From Effusibacillus lacus (GTDB lineage: Bacteria; Bacillota; Bacilli; Tumebacillales; Effusibacillaceae): DNA of 64,000 nucleotides. The DNA lies in the NCBI RefSeq assembly GCF_002335525.1, contig NZ_BDUF01000086.1:124001-188000 (forward strand), given 5' to 3'. Both the position numbers and the translations under genes were made by a program. The notes beneath the pieces were generated by a model. The model saw only the letters and a program-made list of their open reading frames with translations, was not told the origin of the DNA and made no database searches. Shown piece after piece: positions 16,238-25,713 of this stretch. Within the stretch, counting starts at the first letter, position 1, and each line of letters opens with the position of its first letter.

Positions 16238-17119
16238 ATGGTAAAAGTGGGGATTATTGGATCCGGAAATATCGGAACTGACCTAATGTACAAAATACTT
16301 CGAAGTTCATCGTTGGAACTGTCCCTAATGGCGGGTGTTGATCCTGATTCAGAAGGTCTGTCGAGGGCACGGTCAATGGGGATTCCAACCAGTACCGAAT
16401 CGATCGATGCCATTTTGGCCGATAAAGAGATTCAGATTGTCTTTGATGCCACTTCAGCCAAGGCACATTTAACTCACGCTCCTCTACTTAAAGAGGCAGG
16501 CAAGATTGCTATTGATCTTACTCCAGCTTCAGTAGGGGATCCGGTTGTGCCTGTTGTCAATCTCAACGCCGATCTTCCTCTGGATAACATCAGTCTGATT
16601 ACTTGCGGTGCACAGGCTACAGTACCTATGGTTTACGCTGTCAGTAGGGTGGCAGAAGTGAATTACGCCGAGATAGTGGCAACCGTATCTTCGAGAAGTG
16701 CAGGTCCCGGAACGCGGGCAAATATTGATGAATTTACTCGGGCAACGGCCCGGTCTCTCGAGCAGGTTGGCGGTGCTAAACGCGGAAAAGCATTGATTAT
16801 TCTCAATCCGGCGGAGCCTCCTATCATGATGACGAACACCATCTACGTGAATGTCCTGAAGGGGGTGGAGGCAACCATTGTGAATTCGGTCAATGAGATG
16901 GTAGCAGAAGTTCAAAAATATGTTCCGGGATACAAATTAAAAGTTCCGCCGCTTGTTGAACATTCTCCCACGGGGGAAGGAATCATGGTTACCATCATGG
17001 TCGAAGTTGAGGGAGCTGGCGATTACCTGCCCAAGTATGCAGGCAATCTCGATATCATAACCTCTGCGGCAGTACGGGTTGCGGAGAAACTTGGCAAAGA
17101 GCGTGTAACGGTTTCCTGA
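16238..17119 (+). CDS. dmpF: acetaldehyde dehydrogenase (acylating)
   Basis: 293 aa, DmpF/MhpF family. Rossmann motif [12 protein letters not shown] (residues 5-16), catalytic Cys123 in [11 protein letters not shown], and the C-terminal dimerisation region with NPAEPPIMM. It converts acetaldehyde plus CoA and NAD to acetyl-CoA. It works in a complex with the aldolase encoded next, through which acetaldehyde is channelled in the known DmpFG enzymes. Ribosome site AAGGTGA, 10 bp after dmpE. Confidence 0.92.
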   Translation: MVKVGIIGSGNIGTDLMYKILRSSSLELSLMAGVDPDSEGLSRARSMGIPTSTESIDAILADKEIQIVFDATSAKAHLTHAPLLKEAGKIAIDLTPASVGDPVVPVVNLNADLPLDNISLITCGAQATVPMVYAVSRVAEVNYAEIVATVSSRSAGPGTRANIDEFTRATARSLEQVGGAKRGKALIILNPAEPPIMMTNTIYVNVLKGVEATIVNSVNEMVAEVQKYVPGYKLKVPPLVEHSPTGEGIMVTIMVEVEGAGDYLPKYAGNLDIITSAAVRVAEKLGKERVTVS

Positions 17120-17138
17120 TAAGGAGTGGAAAAACAGT

Positions 17139-18146
17139 ATGACAACAAATCGCAAAATCACACTTGTAGATGTCTCGCTTCGTGATGGCAGCCACGCTGT
17201 ACGTCATCAGTTCACCTCAGAACAGGTGGGTGAAGTGGCAGCTGCTCTCGCGAATGCCAAAGTCCCGGTGTTTGAGGTAACCCATGGTGACGGACTGGGC
17301 GGCTCCTCGCTGCAGTTTGGATTTTCGAAAGAGCCGGAGTTGAACTGGATCCGAACGGCCGTTGAGAAAGCTGGTGAATCCAGTGTTTCCGTCCTCCTGT
17401 TGCCGGGAGTTGGCACTCAAGAAGAATTGAGACGTGCTCGTGAAGTTGGAGCATCGGTTGTCCGAGTGGCAACTCACTGCACTGAGGCGGATATTGCTCC
17501 TCAACACATTGCCATGGGAAAAGAACTGGGAATGACCGTTTGTGGTTTTCTCATGATGTCCCATATGATAACGTCTTCCGATCTGGTGAAACAGGCACGG
17601 ATCTTGGAGGATGCAGGTGCTGATGTTGTGTATGTGGTGGATTCTGCCGGTGCATTGTTGCCTGATCAGGTTCGTGATCGAGTTCGGGCACTCCGTGAAT
17701 CTTTAACCTGTGAGGTGGGGTTTCACGGTCATAACAACCTTGGCTTAGGGGTGGCGAATACCCTTGTAGCTATGGAGGAAGGAGCTAGTTGGCTGGACGG
17801 TTCTCTTTGCAGTCTGGGTGCAGGCGCGGGCAATACACAACTTGAGGTGCTTGTTGCGGTATTGGATCGAATGGGGGTTGAGACCGGAGTAGATCTTTAT
17901 GCAGCTATGGATGCTGCTGAAGAGGTGGTAAAACCGCTTTTGCCTCGTCCCATTGTAATCGATCGGGATGCACTGGTGATAGGGTATGCGGGAGTGTACT
18001 CAACATTCTTGCTCCATGCCCGGCGGGCCGCTGAAAAGTTCGGTGTTGAGTCCAGGGATATTCTGATTGAACTTGGAAGGCGTAAGGCTGTGGGAGGTCA
18101 AGAAGATCAAATTATCCGGGTGGCTTACGAATTGGCCCACCAGTAA
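17139..18146 (+). CDS. dmpG: 4-hydroxy-2-oxovalerate aldolase
   Basis: 335-aa class II pyruvate aldolase of the HMGL-like TIM-barrel family. DVSLRDGSHAVRHQF (residues 11-25) provides the catalytic Arg/Asp and a His. GFHGHNNLGLG holds the metal-binding histidines, and the C-terminal DmpG communication domain follows. It cleaves 4-hydroxy-2-oxovalerate to pyruvate and acetaldehyde, passing the latter to DmpF. Ribosome site AAGGAGTGG. Length is as expected. Confidence 0.92.
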   Translation: MTTNRKITLVDVSLRDGSHAVRHQFTSEQVGEVAAALANAKVPVFEVTHGDGLGGSSLQFGFSKEPELNWIRTAVEKAGESSVSVLLLPGVGTQEELRRAREVGASVVRVATHCTEADIAPQHIAMGKELGMTVCGFLMMSHMITSSDLVKQARILEDAGADVVYVVDSAGALLPDQVRDRVRALRESLTCEVGFHGHNNLGLGVANTLVAMEEGASWLDGSLCSLGAGAGNTQLEVLVAVLDRMGVETGVDLYAAMDAAEEVVKPLLPRPIVIDRDALVIGYAGVYSTFLLHARRAAEKFGVESRDILIELGRRKAVGGQEDQIIRVAYELAHQ

Positions 18147-18173
18147 AAATCATTCACAAAGTAGGTGGGAGTT

Positions 18174-18437
18174 ATGATTATTGTTCGAGTTCATATGTTG
18201 CGGGGTCGTAGCACGGAGTTAAAACACCAATTGTTGCGTCAACTAACGGAACAAACAGCTACCACTCTCGGCGTTGAACGTCAGTCGATTCGAGTTTTTA
18301 TTGTTGAACTAGAGCCGGATCATTGGGGAATTGCGGGGGAACCTGCCAGTAAAATAAACGGACGGTCGCTTTCCGGCAGTCAGAGTTCTGCTGAGGAAGT
18401 GGAACCAAGGAATCATATTGTGGATTCTCGCAATTAG
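18174..18437 (+). CDS. 4-oxalocrotonate tautomerase-like protein without Pro-1
   Basis: 87 aa. The body follows 4-OT closely (IVRVHMLRGRSTELKHQLL, RVFIVELEPDHWGIAGEPAS), with RVFIVEL holding the Arg39 equivalent and HWGI the conserved hydrophobic region. The residue after Met is Ile, not Pro, so the catalytic base of the superfamily is missing. The start at 18174 fits AGGTGGGAG; an alternative GTG at 18165 also does not place Pro second. A 23-residue extension follows the usual end. It may be a non-catalytic partner of the tautomerase at 12442 or simply inactive. Confidence 0.7.
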   Translation: MIIVRVHMLRGRSTELKHQLLRQLTEQTATTLGVERQSIRVFIVELEPDHWGIAGEPASKINGRSLSGSQSSAEEVEPRNHIVDSRN

Positions 18438-18619
18438 ACACAAGGTTTATAAGAGTTGCTGAATCTTTCATGTATTATCGGAAAATGGTTCGAACTCCTG
18501 TTGGAGGTGGTTTTATGTAAGCCATAGCTTCCGGGACGCGTTGTTTGTTGGTTCAGAATCTTTCAACTATTTTGTGCGTTGTGTTGAATTACAAAACATA
18601 GGGAACAGGAGGATGTTTT

Positions 18620-20173
18620 ATGGCATTGAGTAAAACGATGAATCGACCGATGACTGGTGAAGAGTATTTAGACAGCTTGAGGGATGGGCGGGAAATCTGG
18701 ATCTATGGCGAACGGGTGAAAGATGTGACCATTCATCCAGCCTTCCGCAACTCAGCCCGAATGATCGCTCGTATGTACGATGCTCTCCACGATCCCAATC
18801 AACAGGATGTTCTTCTTACAGATACTGACACAGGGAACGGAGGAAAAACGCATCCATTTTTTAAAGCACCCAAAAGTGCTCAGGATTTGATTGCTTCTCG
18901 CGATGCAATTAAGGCATGGCAACGGATTGCTTATGGTTGGATGGGGCGCAGCCCGGACTATAAAGCCAGCTTTATCGCGACGCTGGGTGCCAATTCAGAA
19001 TTTTACAAGCCGTTTCATGAAAATGCAATGAGATGGTATCAGCGTGCCCAAGAGCAAGTGCTTTTCTTGAACCATGCTATCGTGAATCCGCCCGTGGATC
19101 GGAACAAGCCCCCGCATGAAGTAAGTGATGTATTCATGCATGTTACAAAAGAAACGGATGGCGGAATCTTTGTAAGCGGTGCCAAAGTTGTAGCCACAGG
19201 ATCCGCTTTGACTCACGCGAACTTTATGGCTCATTACGGACCATTGCCAATTCAGAAAGAAGAATTCGCATTGATTCTTATTATCCCTATGGATGCTCCT
19301 GGGGTCAAGTTGATCTGCCGGCCTTCGTACGAATATAACGCTGCAGTCATGGGAAGTCCGTTTGATTACCCATTGTCGAGCCGCCTTGATGAGAACGACG
19401 CGGTTTTGGTCTTCGACAATGTTTTCGTTCCGTGGGAGAATGTCTTGGTCTACCGTGATCTGGATAAAGTGAACAACTTTTTCCCGCTTTCTGGATTTAT
19501 CCCGCGGTTTACGTTCCATGGTTGCAACCGTTTTGTGGTAAAACTCGAGTTTATTGCCGGATTGCTCATCAAAGCACTGGAGTCGACAGGATCGAAAGAC
19601 TTCCGAGGTGTTCAGTCGCGCTTAGGCGAGGTCATTGCCTGGCGTAATCTGTTCAATGCAATCTCTGAAGCTATGACACACGCCCCGGTTCCCTGGGTGG
19701 GCGAATATGTCAACCCTGATGTCCGCCATGGCTTAGCCTATCGCGTTTTTGCTCCGTTGGCTTACCCGCGGATTAAAGAGATCATTGAGACGGACGTTGC
19801 CAGCGCCTTAATCTACATGAACTCCAACGCCGTTGACTTCAAGACGCCCGAAATCCGCCCGTATCTGGACAAGTATTTACGTGGGTCGAACGGCTATGAC
19901 GCGGAAGCGAAGATGAAAGTCATGAAAGCGCTTTGGGACGCTGTAGGAAGCGAGTTTGGCGGACGGCATGAACTCTATGAACGAAACTATGCGGGTAACT
20001 ATGAAAACATCCGAATTGAAACTTTATTTACGGCGCAGGCTATGGGAGATATCGATAGTTTCGTAGGAATTGCAGAGAGTATGATGGGCGAGTATGACCT
20101 TGACGGTTGGAAGGTGGATGACCTGATTTCACCTGAAGATGTCAATATTCATTTTCAGAAAAGGCCTAAGTAA
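18620..20173 (+). CDS. pheA1: FADH2-dependent phenol 2-monooxygenase oxygenase component (HpaB family)
   Basis: 517 aa, similar in length and motifs to PheA1, HpaB and chlorophenol 4-monooxygenases. N-terminal [21 protein letters not shown] is the family opening; [13 protein letters not shown] and [11 protein letters not shown] are flavin and substrate region motifs. It uses FADH2 made by the reductase at 14948 to hydroxylate phenols to catechols. A 182-bp spacer before it without a terminator suggests continued transcription or a secondary promoter. 4-hydroxyphenylacetate as substrate cannot be excluded, but the surrounding catechol pathway favours phenol or cresol. Confidence 0.82.
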   Translation: MALSKTMNRPMTGEEYLDSLRDGREIWIYGERVKDVTIHPAFRNSARMIARMYDALHDPNQQDVLLTDTDTGNGGKTHPFFKAPKSAQDLIASRDAIKAWQRIAYGWMGRSPDYKASFIATLGANSEFYKPFHENAMRWYQRAQEQVLFLNHAIVNPPVDRNKPPHEVSDVFMHVTKETDGGIFVSGAKVVATGSALTHANFMAHYGPLPIQKEEFALILIIPMDAPGVKLICRPSYEYNAAVMGSPFDYPLSSRLDENDAVLVFDNVFVPWENVLVYRDLDKVNNFFPLSGFIPRFTFHGCNRFVVKLEFIAGLLIKALESTGSKDFRGVQSRLGEVIAWRNLFNAISEAMTHAPVPWVGEYVNPDVRHGLAYRVFAPLAYPRIKEIIETDVASALIYMNSNAVDFKTPEIRPYLDKYLRGSNGYDAEAKMKVMKALWDAVGSEFGGRHELYERNYAGNYENIRIETLFTAQAMGDIDSFVGIAESMMGEYDLDGWKVDDLISPEDVNIHFQKRPK

Positions 20174-20205
20174 AGTAACAGTCCGTTTCTGCAAGGAGGG
20201 TAGCT

Positions 20206-20628
20206 ATGGAACAGTTTCGTGTAGTTAAAAGCATAACATTGGAACTTGCAGAGGCTATGTTGGATCAAGCGGTTACTAAAGCGCGAGAGCTTGGTGTCTC
20301 CGTAAATATTGCGATCATGGATGAGGCAGGGAATCTTAAATCGTTCCGACGTATGGACGGGGCTCCATTGCTGTCCATAGGCATTGCCCAGCGTAAAGCG
20401 TACAGCGCCGCCGCTTTTCGCATTCCAACGGGGGATTGGTATGACCTTATCAAGGAGAATCCGCGACTATTGCATGGGATTCCCCATACGCCTGATCTTG
20501 CGATCTTTGGCGGTGGTTTTCCCATCAAGGTCGAAGGGGAGGTGATCGGTGCGATAGGCGTCAGTGGTGCATCGGAGGAGCAGGATGAGGAAATCTGCCG
20601 GGCTGCATTGGAAGTAGTCAAGAACTAA
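20206..20628 (+). CDS. GlcG/HbpS-like heme-binding domain protein (DUF336)
   Basis: 140-aa single-domain GlcG/HbpS protein: LELAEAMLDQAVTKARELG then VNIAIMDEAGNLKSFRRMDGA, ending with GGFPIKVEGEVIGAIGVSG. No signal peptide, so cytosolic. Members of this family are frequent companions of catechol dioxygenase and two-component phenol hydroxylase genes in Bacilli. Their role there is not settled; heme binding, redox sensing and stabilisation have been proposed for relatives. Ribosome site AAGGAGGG, 32 bp after pheA1. Confidence 0.8.
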   Translation: MEQFRVVKSITLELAEAMLDQAVTKARELGVSVNIAIMDEAGNLKSFRRMDGAPLLSIGIAQRKAYSAAAFRIPTGDWYDLIKENPRLLHGIPHTPDLAIFGGGFPIKVEGEVIGAIGVSGASEEQDEEICRAALEVVKN

Positions 20629-20687
20629 ATGCAAGCCTTTGCATACGCGGCGGATTTTCGACTATCCGGAAAGGGCAGGCCATTCAA

Positions 20688-21041
20688 ATGAACAAGAGTA
20701 TCTTGATCCACATTGAACCACATGAAGTGGAGGTAAGCGGACAGGCGAGTGAGACGGTTTTACAGGCGCTGATGGGACAGTTTTATGGTCGAGGCGGACG
20801 CCCTGCGTTTTACGGTTGTCGACGTGGTGGTTGTGGTGCTTGCAAGATGAAGTTATTGGCCGGATATGTCGACCATAATGAAACCTATTCCCAAACTGCG
20901 CTTTCCAATGAGGAACGTTCAGAGGGGTATATTCTGGCTTGCAAGTCGTACCCCGGTTCAGATCTTACGATCCGAATCCCGGAGCGGGATGACCCGCTGG
21001 CCCGATATCTTCGGACTGATAGGATGCAAGGCATATTTTAG
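20688..21041 (+). CDS. XylT/DmpQ-like [2Fe-2S] ferredoxin
   Basis: 117-aa plant-type ferredoxin. Cluster ligands are C44, C49 and C52 in CRRGGCGACK, and C85 in LACKS. It directly precedes catechol 2,3-dioxygenase by 15 bp. In Pseudomonas, XylT/DmpQ/NahT ferredoxins reduce and so revive dioxygenase whose active-site iron has been oxidised by substituted catechols. The same task is inferred here from gene order and cluster type. It lacks the reductase domain found in the monooxygenase reductase at 25714. Confidence 0.82.
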   Translation: MNKSILIHIEPHEVEVSGQASETVLQALMGQFYGRGGRPAFYGCRRGGCGACKMKLLAGYVDHNETYSQTALSNEERSEGYILACKSYPGSDLTIRIPERDDPLARYLRTDRMQGIF

Positions 21042-21056
21042 AAGGGAGGATTCAAT

Positions 21057-21983
21057 ATGGGTGAAGGAATCATGCGTTTGGGGTTTGTGCAAGTTCGTGT
21101 AACGGATTTGGAGGGGGCTCGCAAACATTACGTTGAAATTATGGGTTTGCAGGAAACGGCCCGTACTGAAGATGCGGTCTATTTGAAAGGGTGGGATGAA
21201 TACGACCACCATTCGATCGTGTTACGCAAGTCGGATCGTGCGGGTTTGGAAAAGATGGCTTTCAAGGTTCACACATTCGAGGATTTGGATAAACTGGAGA
21301 AAAATCTTCAACATTACGGAGCTTCGATCAAACGTGTTTCAAAAAATGAGAACTTCAAAGTGGGAGAAGGTGTACAGTTCAAGCTGCCTTCGGGACACAC
21401 GATGGAGTTATTCGTTGATATGGAGTATGAGGGCAAAGCGCTGCCACAGGTCAACCCGGCACCGTGGCCGGATGGGCTGTTGGGAGTAGGCGCTCCGCGG
21501 ATCGATCACCTGTTGATCTCGGCGGAAAAACCGCATGAAACCATCGATTTTTTGATGAAAGCGCTTAACTTCCACATGAGTGAGAAAGTGGTTGAGAACG
21601 AGAAATCAGAAACGCCTATTGCTGCCTGGCTTTTCCGGAGCTATACCCCACATGATATTGCAATCATTCCGGGAAAAGACGAAGGGCTTCATCACTTTGC
21701 CTTCTGGCTGGATGAATTTAATGATTTGCGTAAAGCCGGCGATGTGTTTTCAAAAAACGATGTACCGGTTGATGTTGGGATCGAACGCCACGGCATTACC
21801 CGCGGTCAAACCATCTACTACTTTGATCCCGCAGGGAACCGCAATGAAGTCTTTACAGGGGGATATATCGCGTATCCCGACATGCCGGTTGTGAAATGGA
21901 CAGTGGACCAGTTGGCACGGGGCATCTTTTACTTCAATCACCGTCAAGAATGGATCGAAGGTTTCACTGGCGTCACGACCTGA
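21057..21983 (+). CDS. catechol 2,3-dioxygenase (extradiol, type I)
   Basis: 308 aa, two vicinal-oxygen-chelate domains. Predicted Fe(II) ligands are H151 (RIDHLLI), the His pair at 212-213 (GLHHFAF) and E264 (NRNEVFTGG). Second-shell H245 and Tyr254/255 are also in place relative to XylE. It opens catechol or methylcatechols to 2-hydroxymuconic semialdehyde-type products. Strong AAGGGAGG site. It stands between its reactivating ferredoxin and the tmo operon, and is followed by a hairpin. Confidence 0.92.
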   Translation: MGEGIMRLGFVQVRVTDLEGARKHYVEIMGLQETARTEDAVYLKGWDEYDHHSIVLRKSDRAGLEKMAFKVHTFEDLDKLEKNLQHYGASIKRVSKNENFKVGEGVQFKLPSGHTMELFVDMEYEGKALPQVNPAPWPDGLLGVGAPRIDHLLISAEKPHETIDFLMKALNFHMSEKVVENEKSETPIAAWLFRSYTPHDIAIIPGKDEGLHHFAFWLDEFNDLRKAGDVFSKNDVPVDVGIERHGITRGQTIYYFDPAGNRNEVFTGGYIAYPDMPVVKWTVDQLARGIFYFNHRQEWIEGFTGVTT

Positions 21984-22012
21984 TCGATGGTTGGGGAGAG
22001 CTTGAGAATGAG

Positions 22013-22045
22013 AGACCCCGCATAGATTTCCAGCTTGTGGGGTCT
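22013..22045 (+). terminator. stem-loop after catechol dioxygenase
   Basis: AGACCCCGCA pairs with TGTGGGGTCT (one G-U) around a 13-nt loop. There is no T-run behind it, so it may act as a partial terminator or as an mRNA-stabilising 3' end rather than a full stop before tmoA. Confidence 0.4.
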
Positions 22046-22173
22046 TCAAAAGTATAAAGGTCTCTGATAATAATTCTGAATTTATGGTTTTTTATGAATT
22101 AAATGAAATGAAAGTTAAAAATTAATTTTTGGAGTTTTGAGATAAAAATCATCATCTTACGGAGGGGAGTTTT

Positions 22174-23679
22174 ATGCCGAAACTTGATCGGAGTGCCTAT
22201 TATGACCTTACTCGGGATATGAACTGGCGGTTGCGTTATGTCTCCGAAAAGGAGGTTTTTCCCGAGGAGCAGGTTTGCGACTACGGGGTGCCGGGGGAAG
22301 CGTGGTGGGAGTGGGATGAGCCGTACAAAGTGACGTACAGGGAATACGTGTACAACCAGTCAGACAAGGACAGCTCGACGTACTCCGTCAAGGCAGCCAT
22401 CGCACGATCCAAGCTCTTTGACCAGGTGGATGCCGGCTGGAAGTCGGCGATTACCGCCCACTACGGTGCCATTGCGCTGGGTGAGTACCTGGCTTCCATT
22501 GGTGAGGCAAGGATGGCGCGGTTCGGCCGGGCTGCTGCATGGCGGAACATGGCTACCTACGGCACTCTGGATGAACAGCGTCACGGACAGATTCAGCTCT
22601 ACTTCCCATACGGGTTGTTGGGCAAACACCCGCAGCTCGACTGGGCACATAAAGCGTATCACACCAATGAGTGGGGAGCCATTGCCGCCCGACACCTGTT
22701 TGATGACATGTTTACCGCCAACGACGCGCTGGGTACCGCCATCCAGCTTACCTATACGTTCGAAACCGGATTCACCAACCTCCAGTTCCTGGGGATGGCC
22801 GCAGATGCCCTGGACGTAGGCGATGTGGAGTTCGGTTCGCTCATCTCCAGCATTCAGACTGACGAATCGCGCCATGCCCAGCAGGGAGAACCCACCCTTC
22901 GGATTCTGCTCCGCAACGGGAAAAAGGACGAGGCCCAGCGGCTGATCGACGTCATGTTCTGGCGTTCGTGGAAACTCTTTGCCCTGTTGACGGGGTTCTC
23001 CATGGACTATTATACCCCGCTGGAGCACCGCTCCATGTCGTTCAAGGAGTTTATGGAGGAATGGATCATCAAGCAGTTTATCGATCAGTTCCGGGATTTC
23101 GGCCTGGAGCGCCCGTGGTACTGGGACATTTTCCTGGATGAACTCAACTGGGTCCATCATGCGGACCACTTGGGCGTCTGGTTCTGGCGGCCAACCGTCT
23201 GGTGGAATCCCGATGCCGGTGTTTCCCCCGAAGAACGGGAGTGGCTGGAGGCCAAGTACCCGGGTTGGAACGACAATTTCGGCCGGCACTGGGACGTGAT
23301 TGCGGAAAATGTCCGGCAGGGGCGTATTGAGAAAACGCTGCCGCAGACCCTGCCTATGGTATGCAACATGTGCCAGATTCCCATTTGTACTCCTTCTGAC
23401 CCGAAACAAAGGCATCTCGCGCCGTATGTTTCCGAGCACAATGGCCGTCGCTATCACTTCTGCTCCGAGCCGTGCAAGTGGGTCTTTGATATCAACACGG
23501 AACGTTACGCCGGTCACCTGAACATTGTCGACCGTTTCCTTGCCGGGCACATCCAGCCGCCGACACCTGAAGGGGCTTACGCCTATATGGGGCTTACGCC
23601 TGAAGTTTGGGGCCAGGATGCCGACAACTTCGCCTGGGCTTTCAAACAGTCCGGGAGTGGTAAAATAGCCGCTGTTTGA
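22174..23679 (+). CDS. tmoA: toluene monooxygenase hydroxylase alpha subunit (TmoA-like)
   Basis: 501-aa di-iron hydroxylase alpha subunit. All six carboxylate/His ligands fall at the positions used in TmoA numbering: E104, E134 and H137 (DEQRH), E197, E231 and H234 (DESRH). Thr201, Ile100, Gly103 and Ala107 of the active site are also in place. A C-terminal CNMCQIPIC plus CSEPC cysteine set is present. With O2 and electrons from TmoF/TmoC it hydroxylates benzene, toluene and similar rings. Strong GGAGGGGAG site; a 190-bp AT-rich spacer before it may hold a promoter. Confidence 0.93.
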   Translation: MPKLDRSAYYDLTRDMNWRLRYVSEKEVFPEEQVCDYGVPGEAWWEWDEPYKVTYREYVYNQSDKDSSTYSVKAAIARSKLFDQVDAGWKSAITAHYGAIALGEYLASIGEARMARFGRAAAWRNMATYGTLDEQRHGQIQLYFPYGLLGKHPQLDWAHKAYHTNEWGAIAARHLFDDMFTANDALGTAIQLTYTFETGFTNLQFLGMAADALDVGDVEFGSLISSIQTDESRHAQQGEPTLRILLRNGKKDEAQRLIDVMFWRSWKLFALLTGFSMDYYTPLEHRSMSFKEFMEEWIIKQFIDQFRDFGLERPWYWDIFLDELNWVHHADHLGVWFWRPTVWWNPDAGVSPEEREWLEAKYPGWNDNFGRHWDVIAENVRQGRIEKTLPQTLPMVCNMCQIPICTPSDPKQRHLAPYVSEHNGRRYHFCSEPCKWVFDINTERYAGHLNIVDRFLAGHIQPPTPEGAYAYMGLTPEVWGQDADNFAWAFKQSGSGKIAAV

Positions 23680-23756
23680 ATCAGACTGTCAAGGACGCCA
23701 ACCGGGCGCTCCGTTGGGCGCACGGTTGGCAAATCATAAGGAGGGAGAGGATCATT

Positions 23757-24005
23757 ATGGCAATGTTGCCGCTGACGGCTGCTCACAAAGAGGACTTTGT
23801 TGTTCTGTTGGTACCGGTGGAAGACACGGATACGATTGCCCAAGTGGCGGAAAAAGTGGCTGCCCACACCGTGGGTGTGCGGGTAGCGTCGCGCAATGCA
23901 CCTTTGCGAATCCGATGCAGGGGGCAGGTCCAGCCCGATCATTTGACTGTCGCGGAGGTTGGTTTGGAGCCGATGGATTTTGTTGAGGTGTTTTATGATG
24001 AATGA
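23757..24005 (+). CDS. tmoB: toluene monooxygenase gamma subunit (TmoB-like)
   Basis: 82 aa; the ATG at 23757 has AAGGAGGGAG before it and is preferred to an in-frame ATG at 23676. It is a ubiquitin-like small subunit: PLTAAHKEDFVVLLV, then VAEKVAAHTVGVRVA, ending in GLEPMDFVEVFYDE. This matches TmoB over its full length. It completes the (alpha-beta-gamma)2 hydroxylase with tmoA and tmoE. The Rieske gene starts within its last codons. Confidence 0.88.
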   Translation: MAMLPLTAAHKEDFVVLLVPVEDTDTIAQVAEKVAAHTVGVRVASRNAPLRIRCRGQVQPDHLTVAEVGLEPMDFVEVFYDE

Positions 24006-24363
24006 GGTGAAAGCGATCCGTTGGTTTCCTGTTTTAACCCTGGATGATCTTTGGGAAGGTGAAATGATCGATGTGGATGTGGAAGGCGAGAAAGTTTTGT
24101 TAATTCATCTCGCCGGGGAAAAAATTGTGGCATATCAAGGGATCTGTCCACACCAAGAGATTCTGCTTGCCGATGGAGAGTTGAAAGACGACATTCTTAC
24201 CTGTACTGCCCATCGCTGGCAGTTTGATGCCGGCACGGGAGAAGGTGTGAACCCGAAAAATTGTCAGCTCTACCGGTATGAGGTAAAGGTTGAAGATGAA
24301 CAAGTGTTCGTCGGGTTTCCGGAAGGGGAAACCCGACGATACAATCGGTGTACTGCTCAGTAA
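23998..24363 (+). CDS. tmoC: Rieske ferredoxin of toluene monooxygenase (TmoC-like)
   Basis: 121-aa Rieske [2Fe-2S] protein. Cluster ligands are in GICPHQE (C-x-H) and LTCTAHRW (C-x-x-H), separated by about 17 residues as in TmoC; GTGEGVNPKNC follows. It carries electrons from the TmoF reductase to the hydroxylase. Two adjacent ATGs (23995, 23998) are possible starts, both overlapping tmoB. Position as third gene matches the tmoABCDEF order. Confidence 0.9.
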   Translation: MNEVKAIRWFPVLTLDDLWEGEMIDVDVEGEKVLLIHLAGEKIVAYQGICPHQEILLADGELKDDILTCTAHRWQFDAGTGEGVNPKNCQLYRYEVKVEDEQVFVGFPEGETRRYNRCTAQ

Positions 24364-24400
24364 AGGCTGCACGAACATACTGGAACAGGGGGTCGTTTAC

Positions 24401-24697
24401 ATGCCTCATGAACAAGTAAAATTAGTGGGACCTATTGTTCGGGATCCTGAGTTGGCCGAGGCGCTTATAACCGCCATTGAGGTCGACAACCCGGGTGTCG
24501 AGGTAATGGTTGATAACAGGGGCGGGTATATCCGTATCCATACTCCGCAACGCTGTCGCATTACCCGCAGCAGTTTGCAAGAAGCGCTTGGTCGCTCAAT
24601 CTCCCTTACTCAGATTGAGCCCGATCTCGTATCATTTGCCGGTCGAATCCGCTATGACGAAGATGAGTTACTTTTCTATTTGGAAAGGGAGGATTAA
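24401..24697 (+). CDS. tmoD: monooxygenase effector/coupling protein (TmoD-like)
   Basis: 98-aa cofactor-less effector protein of the MmoB/DmpM/TmoD family: KLVGPIVRDPELAEALITAIE then VEVMVDNRGGYIRIHT, and GRIRYDEDELLFYLE at the end. It binds the hydroxylase and tunes O2 activation and coupling. ATG at 24401 preceded by a GGGGG-containing site; the in-frame upstream start at 24290 lies inside tmoC and is rejected. Four bp separate it from tmoE. Confidence 0.85.
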   Translation: MPHEQVKLVGPIVRDPELAEALITAIEVDNPGVEVMVDNRGGYIRIHTPQRCRITRSSLQEALGRSISLTQIEPDLVSFAGRIRYDEDELLFYLERED

Positions 24698-24700
24698 GCG

Positions 24701-25711
24701 ATGGCACAAATTAGTGAAAAGCGCCGTAAGAAAGCGTGGAGCATGTGGTCGGAACGTCGAATCCCAAGCGAGTATGAGGCGGTCAGTCATCGGCTGCATT
24801 TCCATTTTCGCCGCTCCCCTGCTCCTTTTGAGCTGGATCCGGATATCCCGCTCAACCGGTGGTACAAACAGTACCGGGAAGGGTCACAGTTTCAGGTGGA
24901 AGATTGGGAGGGGTTCCGTGACCCGGACCGCTTGACGTACCGGGATTATGTCCAGTTGCAAAAAGAGCGGGAGGTGTATCTGGACAACCTGATCGACGAG
25001 TTCGAAAGACAGGATCATTATGCCAACCTCTCAAGACCTTGGGTGGATTTGCTCGAACAACTGTACATCCCGAGCCGTTTTTCGGGACATGTTCTGCAAA
25101 TGGTCGCCTTGTATATGGCACAGATGGCACCGTCTTCCTACATCACCAATGCAGGGTATTTCCAGGGTGCGGATGAGATGCGGCGCGTGCAGCGTTGTGC
25201 GTATCTTGCGAAGGCATTGTCGCTGGATCATGGAGAAAGTTTGGCTGACTCGCAACGGACGAGGGAGATCTGGGAAGACGATCCTCATTGGCAGCCGCTG
25301 CGGGAGGTCCTCGAGAAGCTGTTGATTGCTTACGACTGGGGTGAATCATTTGCCGCCCTGAATCTTGTTGTAAAACCGGTGTATGATTCGTTGTTCAACG
25401 ACCAGTTTGCAAACTTGGCCCGTCACAATGGGGACACGCTGCTGGCTTTACTGCATGATGACTTTACTCTCGATAGCCAACGCAGTCGACGCTGGGCGCT
25501 GGATTTGGTCAACTATGCGGTGGAACGCGAGCCCGGGCATCGCAAATTGCTGAAGAAATGGGTGGAAATATGGAGTGAACCGGCCTATCGGGCCGTCGAA
25601 GGTTTGGCCCCTTTGTTTGCAAAAGCACGGGAGCCGAAGCAACCTCAGGAGGTGGTTGAGGCAGTCCGCACTGCTCATAAGGAATTTTTAGAGCGGATAG
25701 GTCTCGATTGA
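24701..25711 (+). CDS. tmoE: toluene monooxygenase beta subunit (TmoE-like)
   Basis: 336-aa ferritin-like beta subunit, structurally similar to alpha but without a full iron-ligand set. Features are DWEGFRDPDRLTYRDYVQLQ, LSRPWVDLLEQLYIPSRF and a helical C-terminal half (REPGHRKLLKKWVEIW). Length matches TmoE (about 327). It pairs with tmoA and tmoB products in the hydroxylase core. Good GGGAGG site and short spacing to both neighbours. Confidence 0.9.
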   Translation: MAQISEKRRKKAWSMWSERRIPSEYEAVSHRLHFHFRRSPAPFELDPDIPLNRWYKQYREGSQFQVEDWEGFRDPDRLTYRDYVQLQKEREVYLDNLIDEFERQDHYANLSRPWVDLLEQLYIPSRFSGHVLQMVALYMAQMAPSSYITNAGYFQGADEMRRVQRCAYLAKALSLDHGESLADSQRTREIWEDDPHWQPLREVLEKLLIAYDWGESFAALNLVVKPVYDSLFNDQFANLARHNGDTLLALLHDDFTLDSQRSRRWALDLVNYAVEREPGHRKLLKKWVEIWSEPAYRAVEGLAPLFAKAREPKQPQEVVEAVRTAHKEFLERIGLD

Positions 25712-25713
25712 AA

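Noticed and set aside
22360-23550. Minus-strand open frame of 396 codons across tmoA
   Set aside because: Complementary-strand shadow of a G/C-rich gene; no recognisable domain and no ribosome site.
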